NCBI GenBank assembly: GCA_023055425.1
Contig: JALGPY010000009.1
Span: 32,035,275 to 32,099,274 of the forward strand
Reading direction: 5' to 3'
Length of the DNA stretch: 64,000 nucleotides
Origin: Linanthus parryae
Lineage: Eukaryota > Streptophyta > Magnoliopsida > Ericales > Polemoniaceae
Shown: piece by piece, positions 22,987-34,619 of the stretch
How positions within the stretch are numbered: position 1 is the stretch's first letter
Layout: every line of letters starts with the position of its first letter
Notes under the pieces: generated by a model
Told to the model about the DNA's origin: nothing
What the model saw: only the letters and a program-made list of their open reading frames with translations
The model's database searches: none
Made by a program: the position numbers and the translations under genes

Positions 22987-23769
22987 TCAAGGCTGACTGC
23001 AGTAGTGACACTCGCCTTTATTCACACCTTTGGCAATGCCACCAACAGGCTTAAGGGCAGGTTCCTTGGACTTGGCAACTGACTTGCCTTTGCCCTTGGA
23101 GGATGAGGCAAACCTTTTGCCCTTTCCTTTCTGCACCATCATAATGGCCTTGCCCTTAACCTTTTTGATGCTTTGTTCAGCTTTCCTCAACATATTGAGC
23201 AAATCTGGCATTGGTTTCACGATCTCGTTCATGTTATAGTTCATGATGAACTGTCCATAACTCTCGGGCAACGATTGCAACACGAGATCGGTTGCCAACT
23301 CTTGGCCGACCGGGAACCCTAGTCGGGCGAGATTCTCCATGTACCCGATCATTCGGAGTACATGGGGTCCCACCGGGTTCCAGTCTTCCAGATGACACTT
23401 GAATAGTTCCTTAGAGACCTCATACCTCTCAACCCTTTCCTGATCTTGGAAGAGCTGCTTCAGATGCTCAATCATATCGACAGCATTCATGTTTTCGTGT
23501 TGCTTCTGAAGCTCATAATTCATGGTGCATAGCATAAGGTAGGCCGCATCATTAGCGTCATCAACACGCTTCTGATACGCCTTTAGGGCTGCAGGTGTTT
23601 GGTTCTCTGGACCTGCTGGAACATGCTCCTCTATTGCGTACAGTTTCTTCTCTTGCTTGAGAACGATTCTCAAGCTTCTGTACCAATCAAGGAAGTTGGT
23701 TCCAGAGAGCTTGTCCTTCTCAAGGATAGATCGTAGGGAATGTTGTGAACTCGATGAGTTGTTTGCCAT
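22987..23769 (-). pseudogene. C1 gag
   Basis: The frame is 260 residues from ATG at 23769: MANNSSSSQHSLRSILEKDK, then FLDWYRSLRIVLKQEKKLY, QKQHENMNAVDMIEHLKQLF and YEVSKELFKCHLEDWNPVGP. This is the Copia gag fold of the UBN2 type that builds the particle. A Lys-rich tail leads to a CCHC knuckle CHYCSQP, where TGA replaces the Gly codon, cutting gag from pol. In a functional family member gag and pol would form one frame. The start is supported by the same MANN start in C2. Confidence 0.9.
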
Positions 23770-23792
23770 TTGGAATTCTACAAAAGGAAAAT

Positions 23793-25524
23793 ACGAAAGT
23801 TTTAGTATTTGAGAATTTTTGACTATATTTAATAATGGCTAGTTTATCAAATATAGCTCCCACTATTTTTTTACGGATTAATAACCCTTAAGATATTAAT
23901 GCGGAAAATATCCTTATATTTTCTAATGGGCCAAGATCCATGTTTCATCTCCTTATGAGCTTGCTTTGGCAAGTCACCCATAATTTGACTACTTTAGGTA
24001 GGAACAATTCCAATTGCATCCCTTATGCAACTCTTGGTTCAATAAGACAAATAACTCTTATTTATTCATCCATATGGATAATCCCAATTCATTGCCTCTA
24101 GGTTTCTTAATCATATTAATAGCCTAGTTGTGTTCAACCTCTTATTTAAATAGTTGCACATTACTAGCTTGTGCCATCGCATTCCATCATTATGAACCAA
24201 GTCGCCATGCTTTGGCACACACGAACTTGATAAATCATGATGATAATGAGTGTTTAAATAACGAGAAGGCAAGAACACAATATTTGAATTTTGAGGGATT
24301 TTGAATTCAATTTTAGTTGTTTTTGTTGATCAATATCAACTAATCTATCTATTTGAGTTTGGGCACAACTCCAAATAATAGTTCCGGGTTGTCTACTTAT
24401 CTTATTATCCTAATTGCACGCATCATCCATACACCAACCACAAAATAATAAGACAATAAAATAAAAAACACAAAACAAAAATAAAACGTGATATGGATAT
24501 GGCCTTTTCTAGACTAAGATAATTCCAAGCCAATGGAATTATCTATTAACCCTAAAAGCAAACACATCTCCATGCGTCTTGATCTTTTGGTCCATCCTTC
24601 ATAGTCATGTGAAATGCTCCATGCTCCATGCTCCATCTTTTGTGGATTTATTTGGCTTACGAAAGTTTTAGTATTTGAGAATTTTTGACTATATTTAATA
24701 ATGGCTAGTTTATCAAATATAGCTCCCACTATTTTTTTACGGATTAATAACCCTTAAGATATTAATGCGGAAAATATCCTTATATTTTCTAATGGGCCAA
24801 GATCCATGTTTCATCTCCTTATGAGCTTGCTTTGGCAAGTCACCCATAATTTGACTACTTTAGGTAGGAACAATTCCAATTGCATCCCTTATGCAACTCT
24901 TGGTTCAATAAGACAAATAACTCTTATTTATTCATCCATATGGATAATCCCAATTCATTGCCTCTAGGTTTCTTAATCATATTAATAGCCTAGTTGTGTT
25001 CAACCTCTTATTTAAATAGTTGCACATTACTAGCTTGTGCCATCGCATTCCATCATTATGAACCAAGTCGCCATGCTTTGGCACACATGAACTTGATAAA
25101 TCATGATGATAATGAGTGTTTAAATAACGAGAAGGCAAGAACACAATATTTGAATTTTGAGGGATTTTGAATTCAATTTTAGTTGTTTTTGTTGATCAAT
25201 ATCAACTAATCTATCTATTTGAGTTTGGGCACAACTCCAAATAATAGTTCCGGGTTGTCTACTTATCTTATTATCCTAATTGCACGCATCATCCATACAC
25301 CAACCACAAAATAATAAGACAATAAAATAAAAAACACAAAACAAAAATAAAACGTGATATGGATATGGCCTTTTCTAGACTAAGATAATTCCAAGCCAAT
25401 GGAATTATCTATTAACCCTAAAAGCAAACACATCTCCATGCGTCTTGATCTTTTGGTCCATCCTTCATAGTCATGTGAAATGCTCCATGCTCCATGCTCC
25501 ATCTTTTGTGGATTTATTTGGCTT
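23793..25524 (-). repeat. 866-bp tandem duplication in the C1 leader
   Basis: Copy one is 23793-24658 and copy two 24659-25524. The join reads ggctt|acgaaag, and the copies appear identical except for one substitution I noticed (cacacgaac versus cacatgaac). The duplication lies between the primer site and gag, in the untranslated leader. Its near identity makes it young relative to the element's other damage. A minus ORF (24514-24729) spanning the join is incidental. Confidence 0.93.
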
Positions 25525-26309
25525 TGGGATTCTTTTCTTCAATCTTGGCTAACAATCTACATTATCTAGCACTAGCTAACAACTATACTAAATAAAATAA
25601 ATTTCACAAGTTGAGACAAAAAATGGCTCGCAGGCCATAAAACCCTAATTAATTATTACAATTAATTGATTAGCTCGCAGGCCGTAAACCAAACCACAAA
25701 AATTAAACATCCACGTCAAACCACATCCTAAGGCCATATCCAATCACCATGCGATTTGCACATAAACAGTTAAAATCAAATTTTAACGCGCTTGGACAAT
25801 TTTAATTGATTTTAGGATATTCTAGGGTTGAAACGGTCCATGGGGCCCAACAATTCAATTGCCCGGGCCCGAAAGAGAACCGAAAAGGCCTTGGGCCGGC
25901 CGGGCCCAAGCCCACGCGGCTAGGCGGCGGGCTAGGGCTGCCCCGGCCCCTTGGCCGAGCCTTGCTTGGGCGTTAAGCAAGGAGGGGCGGTCCCGTAGGG
26001 GGGCCGAACCTCCTTTTGGAGTTGTTTCCAAAACAACTCCCTTGCTTGGTGCCCAAGTTTGGTTGTTTCCTTGTTTGGGAAAAACTCCTTATTCCCCAAG
26101 GATGCCCAAACCCTAGATCTAAGATCCTAAAATTTCTCAAACTCACTAATTCATGCATCCAATGCAAAAACTAGATCTTTTTATGATAGATTATTGACAA
26201 ATTGCATCATAAGCTTGATTTTTCTTGTTTTACTTGATAAACAACAATTTTAAGGTGTAAAACTATCAAAACGTAACACATAAACCACGTTTGTGCTCTA
26301 TGACATGTG
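25525..26309 (-). other. Proximal 5' leader of C1
   Basis: Non-coding leader between the duplication and the primer site. It contains two copies of the shared leader motif (plus strand gctcgcaggcc at about 25625 and 25672) and a GC-rich stretch at 25860-26000 that opens chance ORFs in both strands. Confidence 0.6.
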
Positions 26310-26321
26310 GCTCTGATACCA
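26310..26321 (-). other. Primer binding site of C1
   Basis: The minus strand reads TGGTATCAGAGC, complementary to initiator methionine tRNA, one base inside the 5' LTR end. Confidence 0.9.
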
Positions 26322-26322
26322 C

Positions 26323-27757
26323 TGTAGGGTTTTGATTCATGGATGCGAAACGGAAACACAAACAATCATAAAACCATGCAAAAACCGCCAAGGATCACAA
26401 GTCAAGATACATAACGATGGTAAAGGAAGAAATTAATAACACACCTTAGGGTTCTCCTTTGATGACTTCAAACGCGAATTGTGTCACGTTTTCTATATTT
26501 GATCCACGCCTAGAGTTGATTTCTAGATCTTCCAATCCTTGGTGCTAGCCCTGAAAGAGGAAGGGGAAGAAGAATTACGCAAAACGAGACCGAAACAAGG
26601 AGGTCTCGGCCTCCTTGTGGGCCGACGGGGAAGGGCGGCGGCGAGGGAGGGGTGGCGGCTCCTCTCTTGCTTGCTTGCTCTCTCATTTTTGTTCTCTCCC
26701 ACTCATGTTATAATCAATAGGTCATAAGTGTGGGAAGGAAGGAAGGAGTGTCCTTTATATAGTCCCACAAATCCTTGCCAACTACCTAAATGACCTATTC
26801 TAGTCCTACTAGAATTCGGTTTAGTCCCTTCCTTGCAAATTAGTCCCTACTAAGTTTGCAACGTATTGCAAAGTGATCCTTCTAATTAATTAATCCTATT
26901 ACTTAATTCCCAAATCTAGTTCAACTCTATATAGCGTGTGACACCATAGGTTCTATCTAGTTGGTAGCAACAATTTGTTAATATGGAGCGGTTTCTAGCA
27001 AAACATCCATTCTAGCCAACTAATAGAATAGTCATCTTTGACAAACCTTGTACAAGTAATTGTCTCATCCCTTTGTCTCTATATCCGGATTGGACAAGAG
27101 ACATACTAGTCACACTCGTATATCCAATCCACATTTTCTCGATCCATGGGAATAGCCTTATTCGTGCAAATAACATCAATATCCAATATTGATTTATTTG
27201 AGTCTGGCCAGACATTCTATAAGCACTATCCCTCGAGTGGCCTAGGATATTTACTCCCGTTATGTGGGAGGGACAAATTCTATCTACGTCCACTACGATC
27301 TCTAAGCTTGCTTCTTATTGTATCCGGTACACGCCTTTATAACTACCCAGTTACGGTGTAGCGTTTAACGCTACCAAAATCACAATAATCCACAACTAGT
27401 ATATCTAGCGACTTCAAGTCTAAGGATGACAATACCCTTGCACCGCGAGAAGAAATTGTGACTTATCATAACGTGTATGTAGCCTTCTCGGAGATGGGTC
27501 AATCCAGTGCACCATTACCCTGAATGCACACCTATGTGTTGGATCATGATATCTCCATATCAATCCAACCCGATACTAGTCTATAGATGATTGTCCCATT
27601 AATCATTATACTAGACTAGGGATATTTAAGATAAACAACACAATTGTAAATCTAAGAACTTCATTATATTAAATATCCAATAAATAATAAAATGAATTTT
27701 CTAGCCACAAATAAATTCATACTAAACTAGATTGCCTCTAGGGCATCTATTCCAACA
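26323..27757 (-). repeat. 5' LTR of C1
   Basis: This 1435-bp copy matches 18423-19862 with small differences, for example lacking a few bases near 26890. It ends on the plus strand attccaaca, then LINE sequence begins. Confidence 0.92.
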
Positions 27758-29259
27758 TGTATGTTCCGTATAAACATAAACATCCTTGTCCTCTAGAACC
27801 ATGGACGCCATTAAATGTGCTGCTTCGTTACACCTTGTACGAACAAAAGATACGGTGCTCTTCAGATTTTCTTTGACGATGCTTTGAAGCTCTACCTAGA
27901 TTACTCCGAGCTCCGTTCGTGTTGACGAATTTTTCATCACCCATCTTTGAACAACCAAAGAGTCAGTCTCAAAGACGACAGAGTTGCAGCCCAAATTCAA
28001 ATCTCGGACCAATCTTGCAATTTCCAGTAGAGACACCGCTTCTCCTTCTGATGAATTAATCAAAGGTTGAAGTGGGATTGTTGCCGCCAGTATGAATCTA
28101 CCTTGAGCATTCCGAATTACACCACCAACAGCCGCTAGTCCACGACGGAGATCTACGGCGTAATCCACGTTCACCTTGATTGAACCCGATGGGGGAGGAG
28201 ACCATACAGAAGGCAAGTTATTGTGTTTGTTGCTGTCAATTTGAATCTCATTCGCAATTTCTGCAAACAGTACATCGAAGTAGTTTGTAACCTGATAATT
28301 TTCCATATGCATGTCTTCGAACACTTTTAGATTTCTAAACCACCATATAGTGCACAAAATCAGTGAGAAATCAATCTTATTTACTTGAGAATTCCTTTGT
28401 AGAGCACTAGAAGTCCATGATTTGGGATCAACATAATTTTCAGGTAAATCAATCAAGTGTCCTCTTTCTTTCCACAAAAATCTCGTTTTCGGACATATTC
28501 GAAAAAGATGATCTTCATCTTCAATTGCAGATTCACAGAGAGAGCATTGAGGATTTATAGGAAGTTTTTTCTTGACCAAATTCTTCCTCAATTGCAGAAT
28601 TTGATGACAGATTCTCCAAAGAAATATATTTATCTTTTGAGGTATCCTCACTTTCCACATTATGCGCATGTGCAACTTGATACCCAGATGCAACTATGTA
28701 ATTTCCATCCTTTGAATATCCCCATTCAAAGAATGTCTTGTGTGGCTTGTATGGAAAGAGGGATACTACAGATAGCCGTTGCTTCTTCTTCGGAGAAATT
28801 TTGTTGAATAACTTCAATCTTCCACCTTCTGTCATTTTTTATAAGAGTGCTAACAACAGTTATCTGTAGATTAGTTGGACCATAAGGTTTTCTGCCCCCA
28901 TACAAAGGTATCCACTTGTGCTTGTATATCCTTGTATTTTGTCTATTACCAATCACATGCCTACAGCCATTGGTGATCACTTTTCTGGCTTGTACTAGGC
29001 TCCTCCACAGATATGAGGGCCTGCATCCCAATTCTGCATTCATAATATTAGAATCTCTATAATATTTAGAGAACAAAACCCTTGAAATAAGAAAGTCTGG
29101 GTTAGAAAGGGTTCTCCATATCTGCTTTGCCAGTAAAGACAAATTGAAGGCCTCAATATTTCTGAAACCCATACCGCCATTTAACTTATGTTGGCACATT
29201 TTGGTCCAAGAAAACGAGTGAATGGACTTCTGATTTATATCATTCCCCCACCAGAACTT
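27758..29259 (-). mobile_element. LINE (L1-type), 3' part
   Basis: This is the downstream part of the LINE whose 5' part lies at 59697-62905. The two parts join in frame at the aactt duplication of element X: ...LMDK on one side and FWWGND on the other. It holds the end of reverse transcriptase, a zinc-binding region and an RNase H domain, and is cut at 27757 by Copia C1. No poly(A) end is seen. Confidence 0.9.
27790..29259 (-). pseudogene. LINE ORF2 C-terminal half: RT connection, zf-RVT and RNase H
   Basis: From right to left the minus strand reads FWWGND (29259), then KLNGGMGFRNIEAFNLSLLA, the conserved end of plant LINE reverse transcriptase. The zf-RVT region follows (IPQKINIFLWRICHQIL, CSLCESAIEDEDHLFRICP). 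RNase H follows with VNVDYAVDLRRGLAAVGGVI (Asp), SSEGEAVSLLEIARL (Glu) and SVVFETDSLVVQRWV (Asp), then NEAAHLMAS near 27815. A frame change near 28700 and stop at 27896 break it. RNase H at the C terminus is characteristic of many plant L1 elements. Confidence 0.88.
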
Positions 29260-30880
29260 TGATAACTCTCTGTTAGGAGTTATTATTATACTAATTCCTT
29301 ACTTGTATTAGGCTTATTTCACATGATTTAAATGTTATATGTGCACTAATATGTTAAATTGATGACTTACAAGCCTAGAGTGAAAAGTTGTGTTTCTAGC
29401 TTATTTGCGCATGATTCTTATCATATTTGTCTGATAATTTCACGGGTGGTTTAGTGTTGTATAAATTAGGTAAAATAGGTGCATTGGAGCTTATCATAGG
29501 CTTGGATGTGCTTGGGATGGAGCTAGATGAAGAGGAGAAAAGGAGACGCAAAAACGAAGCAAAGTTGGAAACGTCGCACAGGACCAGCCTGCACTCTTTT
29601 CGGTGCTGAGGAAACTCTACAAATAGTTTTAGAATAAGGCCTGCGCCATTGGAAATTAGACATCCAGAGATTTCCAACGATATATGGTAGGCCCAAAGAC
29701 GATTCCGTATGAGGGAGATAAGGCCCGCACAATATCTGAAAATAATTCTGGCCGAGAATTACAAAATGGTGGGGCTTAAGTGCAAATTTCGGCCAGGAAT
29801 TCGTTCCCAGGAAGTAAAGCACTATTCTCAGACCTAAGAACAGAAGGGAGGCTGCTGGGATGATCGTGGAAGTCTAGGGGAGACAGGGACATGGAGAACG
29901 ACGCCAGAGTCCCCGGAACGGGAATTTCGTCACGATTTTGACTATCCTCCTATCTTTTCTATCGTTTCTCAATACTATGAACTTTTTAGCTCTTATTTTC
30001 AGCACACTTGATTAGTTTTCTTAGCTGCAGAGCCTAGGGATTTTTTAGAAACCGTTTCCGGATTTGTTTGTTTGATTCACGCTTATGGATTCACGTTATT
30101 GATTAATTTTCTTCTCGATTGATGTATTGCTGACCTAGAATTATTGAAACGTTTTAGGTAGGATATGAATGATGCATAGAGATGTCTTTGATCCTTAACG
30201 TTTATCTTAGCTTAAAGTAATAATGAATTTGCTTCTTCTAGTAATCTTGTTCTTAATTTTATGCTACCTTAGCATCATGAACTAGGGTATCTACTTGGTG
30301 AAAGCTCGATGGACTGACAGGTGAAGATTGATTAGCTTATGAGTCTAGGTTGCTAGCAACCCCGTATCATGATGGACCGGAAGGAGAAATTTTGGGGTTT
30401 GGATCAAAACGTATGATTATTCTTAATGCTTGTTAGGTAATATAGTTTATGGATAGACAGATGATGACTATTGAATCTAATAGGCTTACATGAGATCGAA
30501 AGAAGATTGCGAGTAGTAAAACGTGATCAAGAGCATATTCGTCGTTACGTGTTACAAAGAAGTATCCAGAATTGTCTACTCCCCTAGGTGATCCATAGAT
30601 CGCCTAGTCTTTCTCCTTATTTAATCAAAACTTGTTTAATTATAAAAATTAAAATATATTGTCTTTTAGTTAGTTTAATGCAGTCGCTTGATTAGGGGTG
30701 ACAAATTCTCAAATCAACAACTTTCCTCCTCGTTATTTCAATTACACTCTTCAGATTTTAATCTCTAATTAACAATAAACCTACTATCTGTCGTCGTGGG
30801 ATCGATAACTCGGGGTTGAAATACCACCCCTATATTACTTGACCGTGCACCGGCGCATACGCGTTAAGAAATCGCGTCCA
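29260..30880 (+). repeat. 5' LTR of element X
   Basis: This 1621-bp LTR starts TGATAACTCTCTGTTAG and ends GAAATCGCGTCCA, immediately followed by the primer site region. It resembles the second LTR of X only at its first about 16 bases and over a short end segment (TTACTTGACCGTGC ... AAATCGCGTC). Confidence 0.8.
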
Positions 30881-30885
30881 GTTTT

Positions 30886-30902
30886 TGGCGCCGTTGCCGG
30901 AG
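30886..30902 (+). other. Primer binding site of element X
   Basis: TGGCGCCGTTGCCGGAG is complementary to the 3' end of plant aspartic acid tRNA with one mismatch, preceded by TTTT as in Athila/Tat elements. Confidence 0.9.
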
Positions 30903-31048
30903 TCAGTGGAAGATTATTTAGTTAGGAATTAGCTTAGAGTACTTCCCTTTAGTTTTTTTATTTTTATTTTTTTATATGTCTGTGCTTCACGGGTGTCTTG
31001 TGAGTATATTTTATCGGGAACGCATGAAGCAAGAGTTGTTTTAAGCAT

Positions 31049-31624
31049 GTGGAGCAAAAAAAATTATTCGGGCCCCACTACTGTTTCTACTGTTGGGGTA
31101 ACCATGAAGAAGAGGACGCATGCATCACTTGGTGCTATGGATGCGGCATTCGGCATGATCATAGAGACCCATGTCGAGTTCATCCACCCCAGCTCCATCA
31201 GCAGCCACAAGAGGATTCGGGGACAACTATGGAGCATTTGTGGGAGATGATAATTTTAAATACGAAGCTAGTAGAGGAATTGGAGCTATCAGTTGCCAGG
31301 TTATCAGATACACAAGAGCTAAAAGAGGAGGCCATGCCACACATCGAGACTCAAGCTGAGCCTCCATCACCACCTCCACAAGAGTCAGCATCACAAGCTA
31401 CATCACTGGAAGAAGAGGTTCCTGACCCGAGCGAAGAATGCAATATCCATGAACCAGTTGTCGACTTTGCCACTTATGAGGATTCAGACTCAGACTGGGG
31501 CGGACCTGTGTGTCCAAGATGGGAGGATCGGCCCTATTGCAAGCCAAAACCTCCGGTTATCTCACATCCTTGGCATGACTGGGAAGAAACCAACTTTGGG
31601 AGCTTGTGGTGCGCTGATGATTAA
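31049..31624 (+). CDS. Element X ORF with Cys/His-rich start, unknown function
   Basis: The open frame of 191 residues has no homolog I recognise. It opens with a Cys/His-rich stretch (HYCFYCWGNH, CITWCYGCGIRHDH) that could bind zinc, then a Glu/Leu-rich likely helical part, a Pro/Ser-rich part and a Trp-rich acidic end (SDSDWGGPVCPRWEDRPYC, WHDWEETNFG). A gag-like role is possible by position after the primer site, but no gag core is seen. The frame may have extended further, since acidic coding-like sequence (DDDTVAIPIEALEIS) follows the stop. Confidence 0.4.
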   Translation: MEQKKLFGPHYCFYCWGNHEEEDACITWCYGCGIRHDHRDPCRVHPPQLHQQPQEDSGTTMEHLWEMIILNTKLVEELELSVARLSDTQELKEEAMPHIETQAEPPSPPPQESASQATSLEEEVPDPSEECNIHEPVVDFATYEDSDSDWGGPVCPRWEDRPYCKPKPPVISHPWHDWEETNFGSLWCADD

Positions 31625-31958
31625 GCGGATGATGATACAGTGGCCATTCCTATTGAGGCATTGGAAATCAGCAAGTGTGGGGGGTGTGGATGAGCTGCAC
31701 GTGTTAGATGAAGAGCATCGAGAAGCACAAAAGATGTACTACAGGGATGACTTCATGGAGAAAGTAGCATTCGAGCCCATTCGTAATATGTGGAAGTTAA
31801 TCAAGAAGAAAAAGTGCAAGATGAAAGAAGTGAACTTCCACAATTCTCTACCATCTTCAAAGCATCGGGGTACTCATGGGAAAAAGATTCCTGAAAAGAG
31901 ATGGAGGAAGAAGAAGAAATGGATGGATAAAACAACCTCCAATATCATTGTCGGTTGA
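31625..31958 (+). CDS. Element X second ORF segment, unknown function
   Basis: In another frame the sequence continues open to 31958: DELHVLDEEHREAQKMYYRD, then FEPIRNMWKLIKKKK and a basic tail KKIPEKRWRKKKKW. Lys-rich tails suggest nucleic acid or nuclear binding, but no family is recognised. It may be the frameshifted continuation of the preceding ORF. The upstream part of this frame (31449-31624) overlaps it. Confidence 0.35.
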
Positions 31959-33735
31959 GGTAATGTTAGCGAAGAATCTTCCCCAATGTATCATGGCACA
32001 TTTGACCCACATGGGGACTCGTGAGGGAGTTGGAGATTCTTCATGCGCATTGCTCGCAGCATGGAGTAGTCAACCCCGGTGTTCGAGGCCCACGTGACCT
32101 TAGGGGAGCTACATGGTAACATGTTGTAGCTTGGGGGTTGCTCAAGTGATCTCCATCAGCAGTGCTTCTTCGAAAACTGGAAACGGTCCAATGGACCCCT
32201 TCTTGTTGCAGTTTCGCGGACACGGTGCATGTAGTTCCGGGCACCTCAGGTATCTCTAACTCTCGCTCTCTCTCTTTTTGACGTTTGAGCGACAGTTGTT
32301 TAGATCCACCGCCAACACATTTAAGCGAGGAAACCTCCTATTTGATCTCTAAATTCGTTGAGGACAACGAAACGCTTAAGTGTGGGGGGGTTTGAGTCTA
32401 CCTTTGCTAGCCATGTTACGTATTGCATCACCTTGTTACATGTAGTGTGTATTGTATTGTGTTAGTATGGTTAGTGTAGAATGTTGTGCTAGTGTCGTAT
32501 TGTGATAGTTCAAATTTTTGCATTGTTGCACGGTTACTTTATTGAGTCTCCCTACCCAAATTGTGATTAATAGAGTTGGCCAGTTGCATATAGAACTAGG
32601 AAAATATGGAAAAAAATAAGAAAAAAAAATAAGAAAAGTGAAAAAGAATAAAAATTTAAAATTTTGAGTTATGGGAAATTGATGAAGCTGGAAACCGAAG
32701 AGAGCTCAGTGAAAGAGTTTATGAGAAAAGGAAGCGCCGTAGTAGGAAAACCTTAATTTTTAGTATCTTGCGCACCTCTTTCATGAAATGATGTCCGGGT
32801 ATTCAGGGAAAAGAGGAAAGTAGACGAGGGCAACCTTTAGTTCCTTTATTGTGCTAGGAGGATTTAGTCTAGAGGAGTTGAATAGTCTGTTTTCGAGTGG
32901 GAACTTGTGGCATCTTGAAATCTGGGGTATACCTTCGTGTAGAGTTGGTTCCATGTGGTACATTGTTCTAGCCTAAGTGAAGTTAGGGAGTGTACACTAC
33001 CATCTCTTAAGGAGGTTTCAAGAGTTAACCCAAAAAGCCCACACTTAGTAGCTCTAAACGTACGGTTGAAAAAATTATAAGAGAATGAGAAAAAAACATG
33101 AATCAAAATCTTCTCTTGTATTAGATACGGTGAACGGCCTAATGTGCATCCGTTCACCCGCGGAAATTGGATTCAATCCAGTTAGAGCCATTAAGGAAAA
33201 TTAAAGTCAAGCCGTATTACACGGAGTTGGGTCTCCCGTCACTGGGATAATTTGCATTCAAATGCAATCGCGGCTAAGAGGGTCTTAAAACCTCAAATGA
33301 CTTGGCGACGAAAGACTAACAAAGGATTTATGATGCCTAGACCCTCTGAGCTAAAGGACGTGCTCGAGTCTTGGATTGTTTAAGGTGGATGTTTGGGCAC
33401 CCCTTAGTGAGCTTGTGCGTAGGATCATCTTATCTCAATTTCTTGCTATTGATTGTGAAATTTCGAAAGAGACTAGAGAGATTTTGATCATTTTGGTTAG
33501 TGATAGCGAGATTGCCCAATCTCTAAAGAGAAATAAAAAAATTTATGTTGCGTAAATAATTGCATTGTTTAATAATCGAGTTGCATTGTACAATTCATGT
33601 AGTTGCATAGTTGTGTGTATGATTTGTTTGTGTCACATGGCTAGCAAACGTATGCGATTCGGTGGATTGAAAATCATTGTGTAAAATATGTTTTGAGTTT
33701 GCTTGGGACGCGCAAAAAAGATAGTGTGGGGGATT
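31959..33735 (+). other. Non-coding 3' internal region of element X
   Basis: No gene is recognisable. A G-run motif cttaagtgtggggggg at about 32369-32384, following ttgaggacaacgaaacg, is of the kind found after the coding region of Athila/Tat elements. A second G-run, gatagtgtggggga at 33720-33733, sits just before the second LTR and serves as the polypurine tract. Confidence 0.55.
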
Positions 33736-34053
33736 TGATAACTCTGTGTTAGTTATATTTATTTTACGTTTTTTTATCCTTTTGAGTGCATTCCGGGTAA
33801 ATATTATGAGATTTACACTATGAACGTAAGGAATTTGTGAAAGTTGAGCTTTGTATGCTTAATTGTAAATCTAGGCGTTCTCGCATTATTTTACGTTATT
33901 TTGTCACATTTGATCGCAACGGGTTTGTTTCGTGTTATTTTGACAGGAAACGATGCTTCGGAGATGAAGCGGAGAGGAGAGACGAGCTTCAGAATAATTT
34001 CGGAAGCTTGGAGCAGAGGAATGCGCGACTCGGAGGAAAAAGCTGCTTAGACC
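33736..34053 (+). repeat. 3' LTR of element X, first part
   Basis: It starts TGATAACTCTGTGTTAG after the polypurine tract. It is interrupted at 34053 by the hAT insertion and resumes at 57629. Beyond the first about 16 bases it does not align with the 5' LTR of X. Confidence 0.7.
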
Positions 34054-34619
34054 TAGGGCTGTAAAGGAGCCGAACCGAACCGAATAACGCTTTTTTGAGT
34101 TTGGCTCGTTTAAGTTGGCTACTAAACGAATTGAACACGAACTCGAGCTGAACAAAAAAAACCTTGTTTGAGTTCGGCTCGTTTATGGCTTGAGTTGTTC
34201 GTTGTTCGGCTCGTGGCTCGTTTAATTAGCTCGTTTACAGGCTCGAATTTGGTTCGACGAACTTGTATGGCTCTTGGATGGATATGAAAATATATAATTC
34301 ATGAATTAAAATATCATGTGTTAGTAATTAAGATAAAATGCTTGAATGAAACAATTATAATAAAATGTATTAGTATAGAAATATGATTTATTTGTGCTAA
34401 TGATAGATTCAAAGCATCCAATTTTATTCTTATATAGTAAATAGTTAAGGTACCATAAATTATAGAATTACCTTTTGAAACCCAAATTAAGAAGTCAAAC
34501 TCCTATTAAATAGAGATTCTACACTAATTATGCATAATGTAAGAAATTACTCATAAAGAAGACAAAATAATTTAATTATTTCAAACTATATATACATAAT
34601 ACTACTACATATATACTAC

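Larger units (their letters stand above)
18423..27757 (-). mobile_element. Ty1/Copia LTR retrotransposon (element C1)
   Basis: Two LTRs of 1440 bp (18423-19862) and 1435 bp (26323-27757) flank a minus-strand internal region with primer site, leader, gag, protease, integrase, reverse transcriptase, RNase H and polypurine tract. Proteins closely resemble those of C2 on the opposite strand, so they belong to one family. Several stops and a small deletion in pol make it defective. The flanking pentamers (gggat at 18418-18422 and tgtat at 27758-27762) do not match, unlike every other complete LTR element here. The right flank is LINE RNase H coding sequence. Confidence 0.93.

Noticed and set aside
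24514..24729. ORF spanning the duplication join in the C1 leader
   Set aside because: Created by the tandem join; no coding character.
25859..26167. GC-rich ORFs on both strands in the C1 leader
   Set aside because: Compositional; located between primer site and gag with no counterpart protein in C2.
28457..28807. Plus-strand ORF of 116 residues
   Set aside because: Antisense shadow of the LINE zf-RVT region.
30881..30902. tRNA-like sequences at primer binding sites
   Set aside because: They are complements of tRNA 3' ends next to LTRs; no tRNA gene fold or promoter boxes are present.
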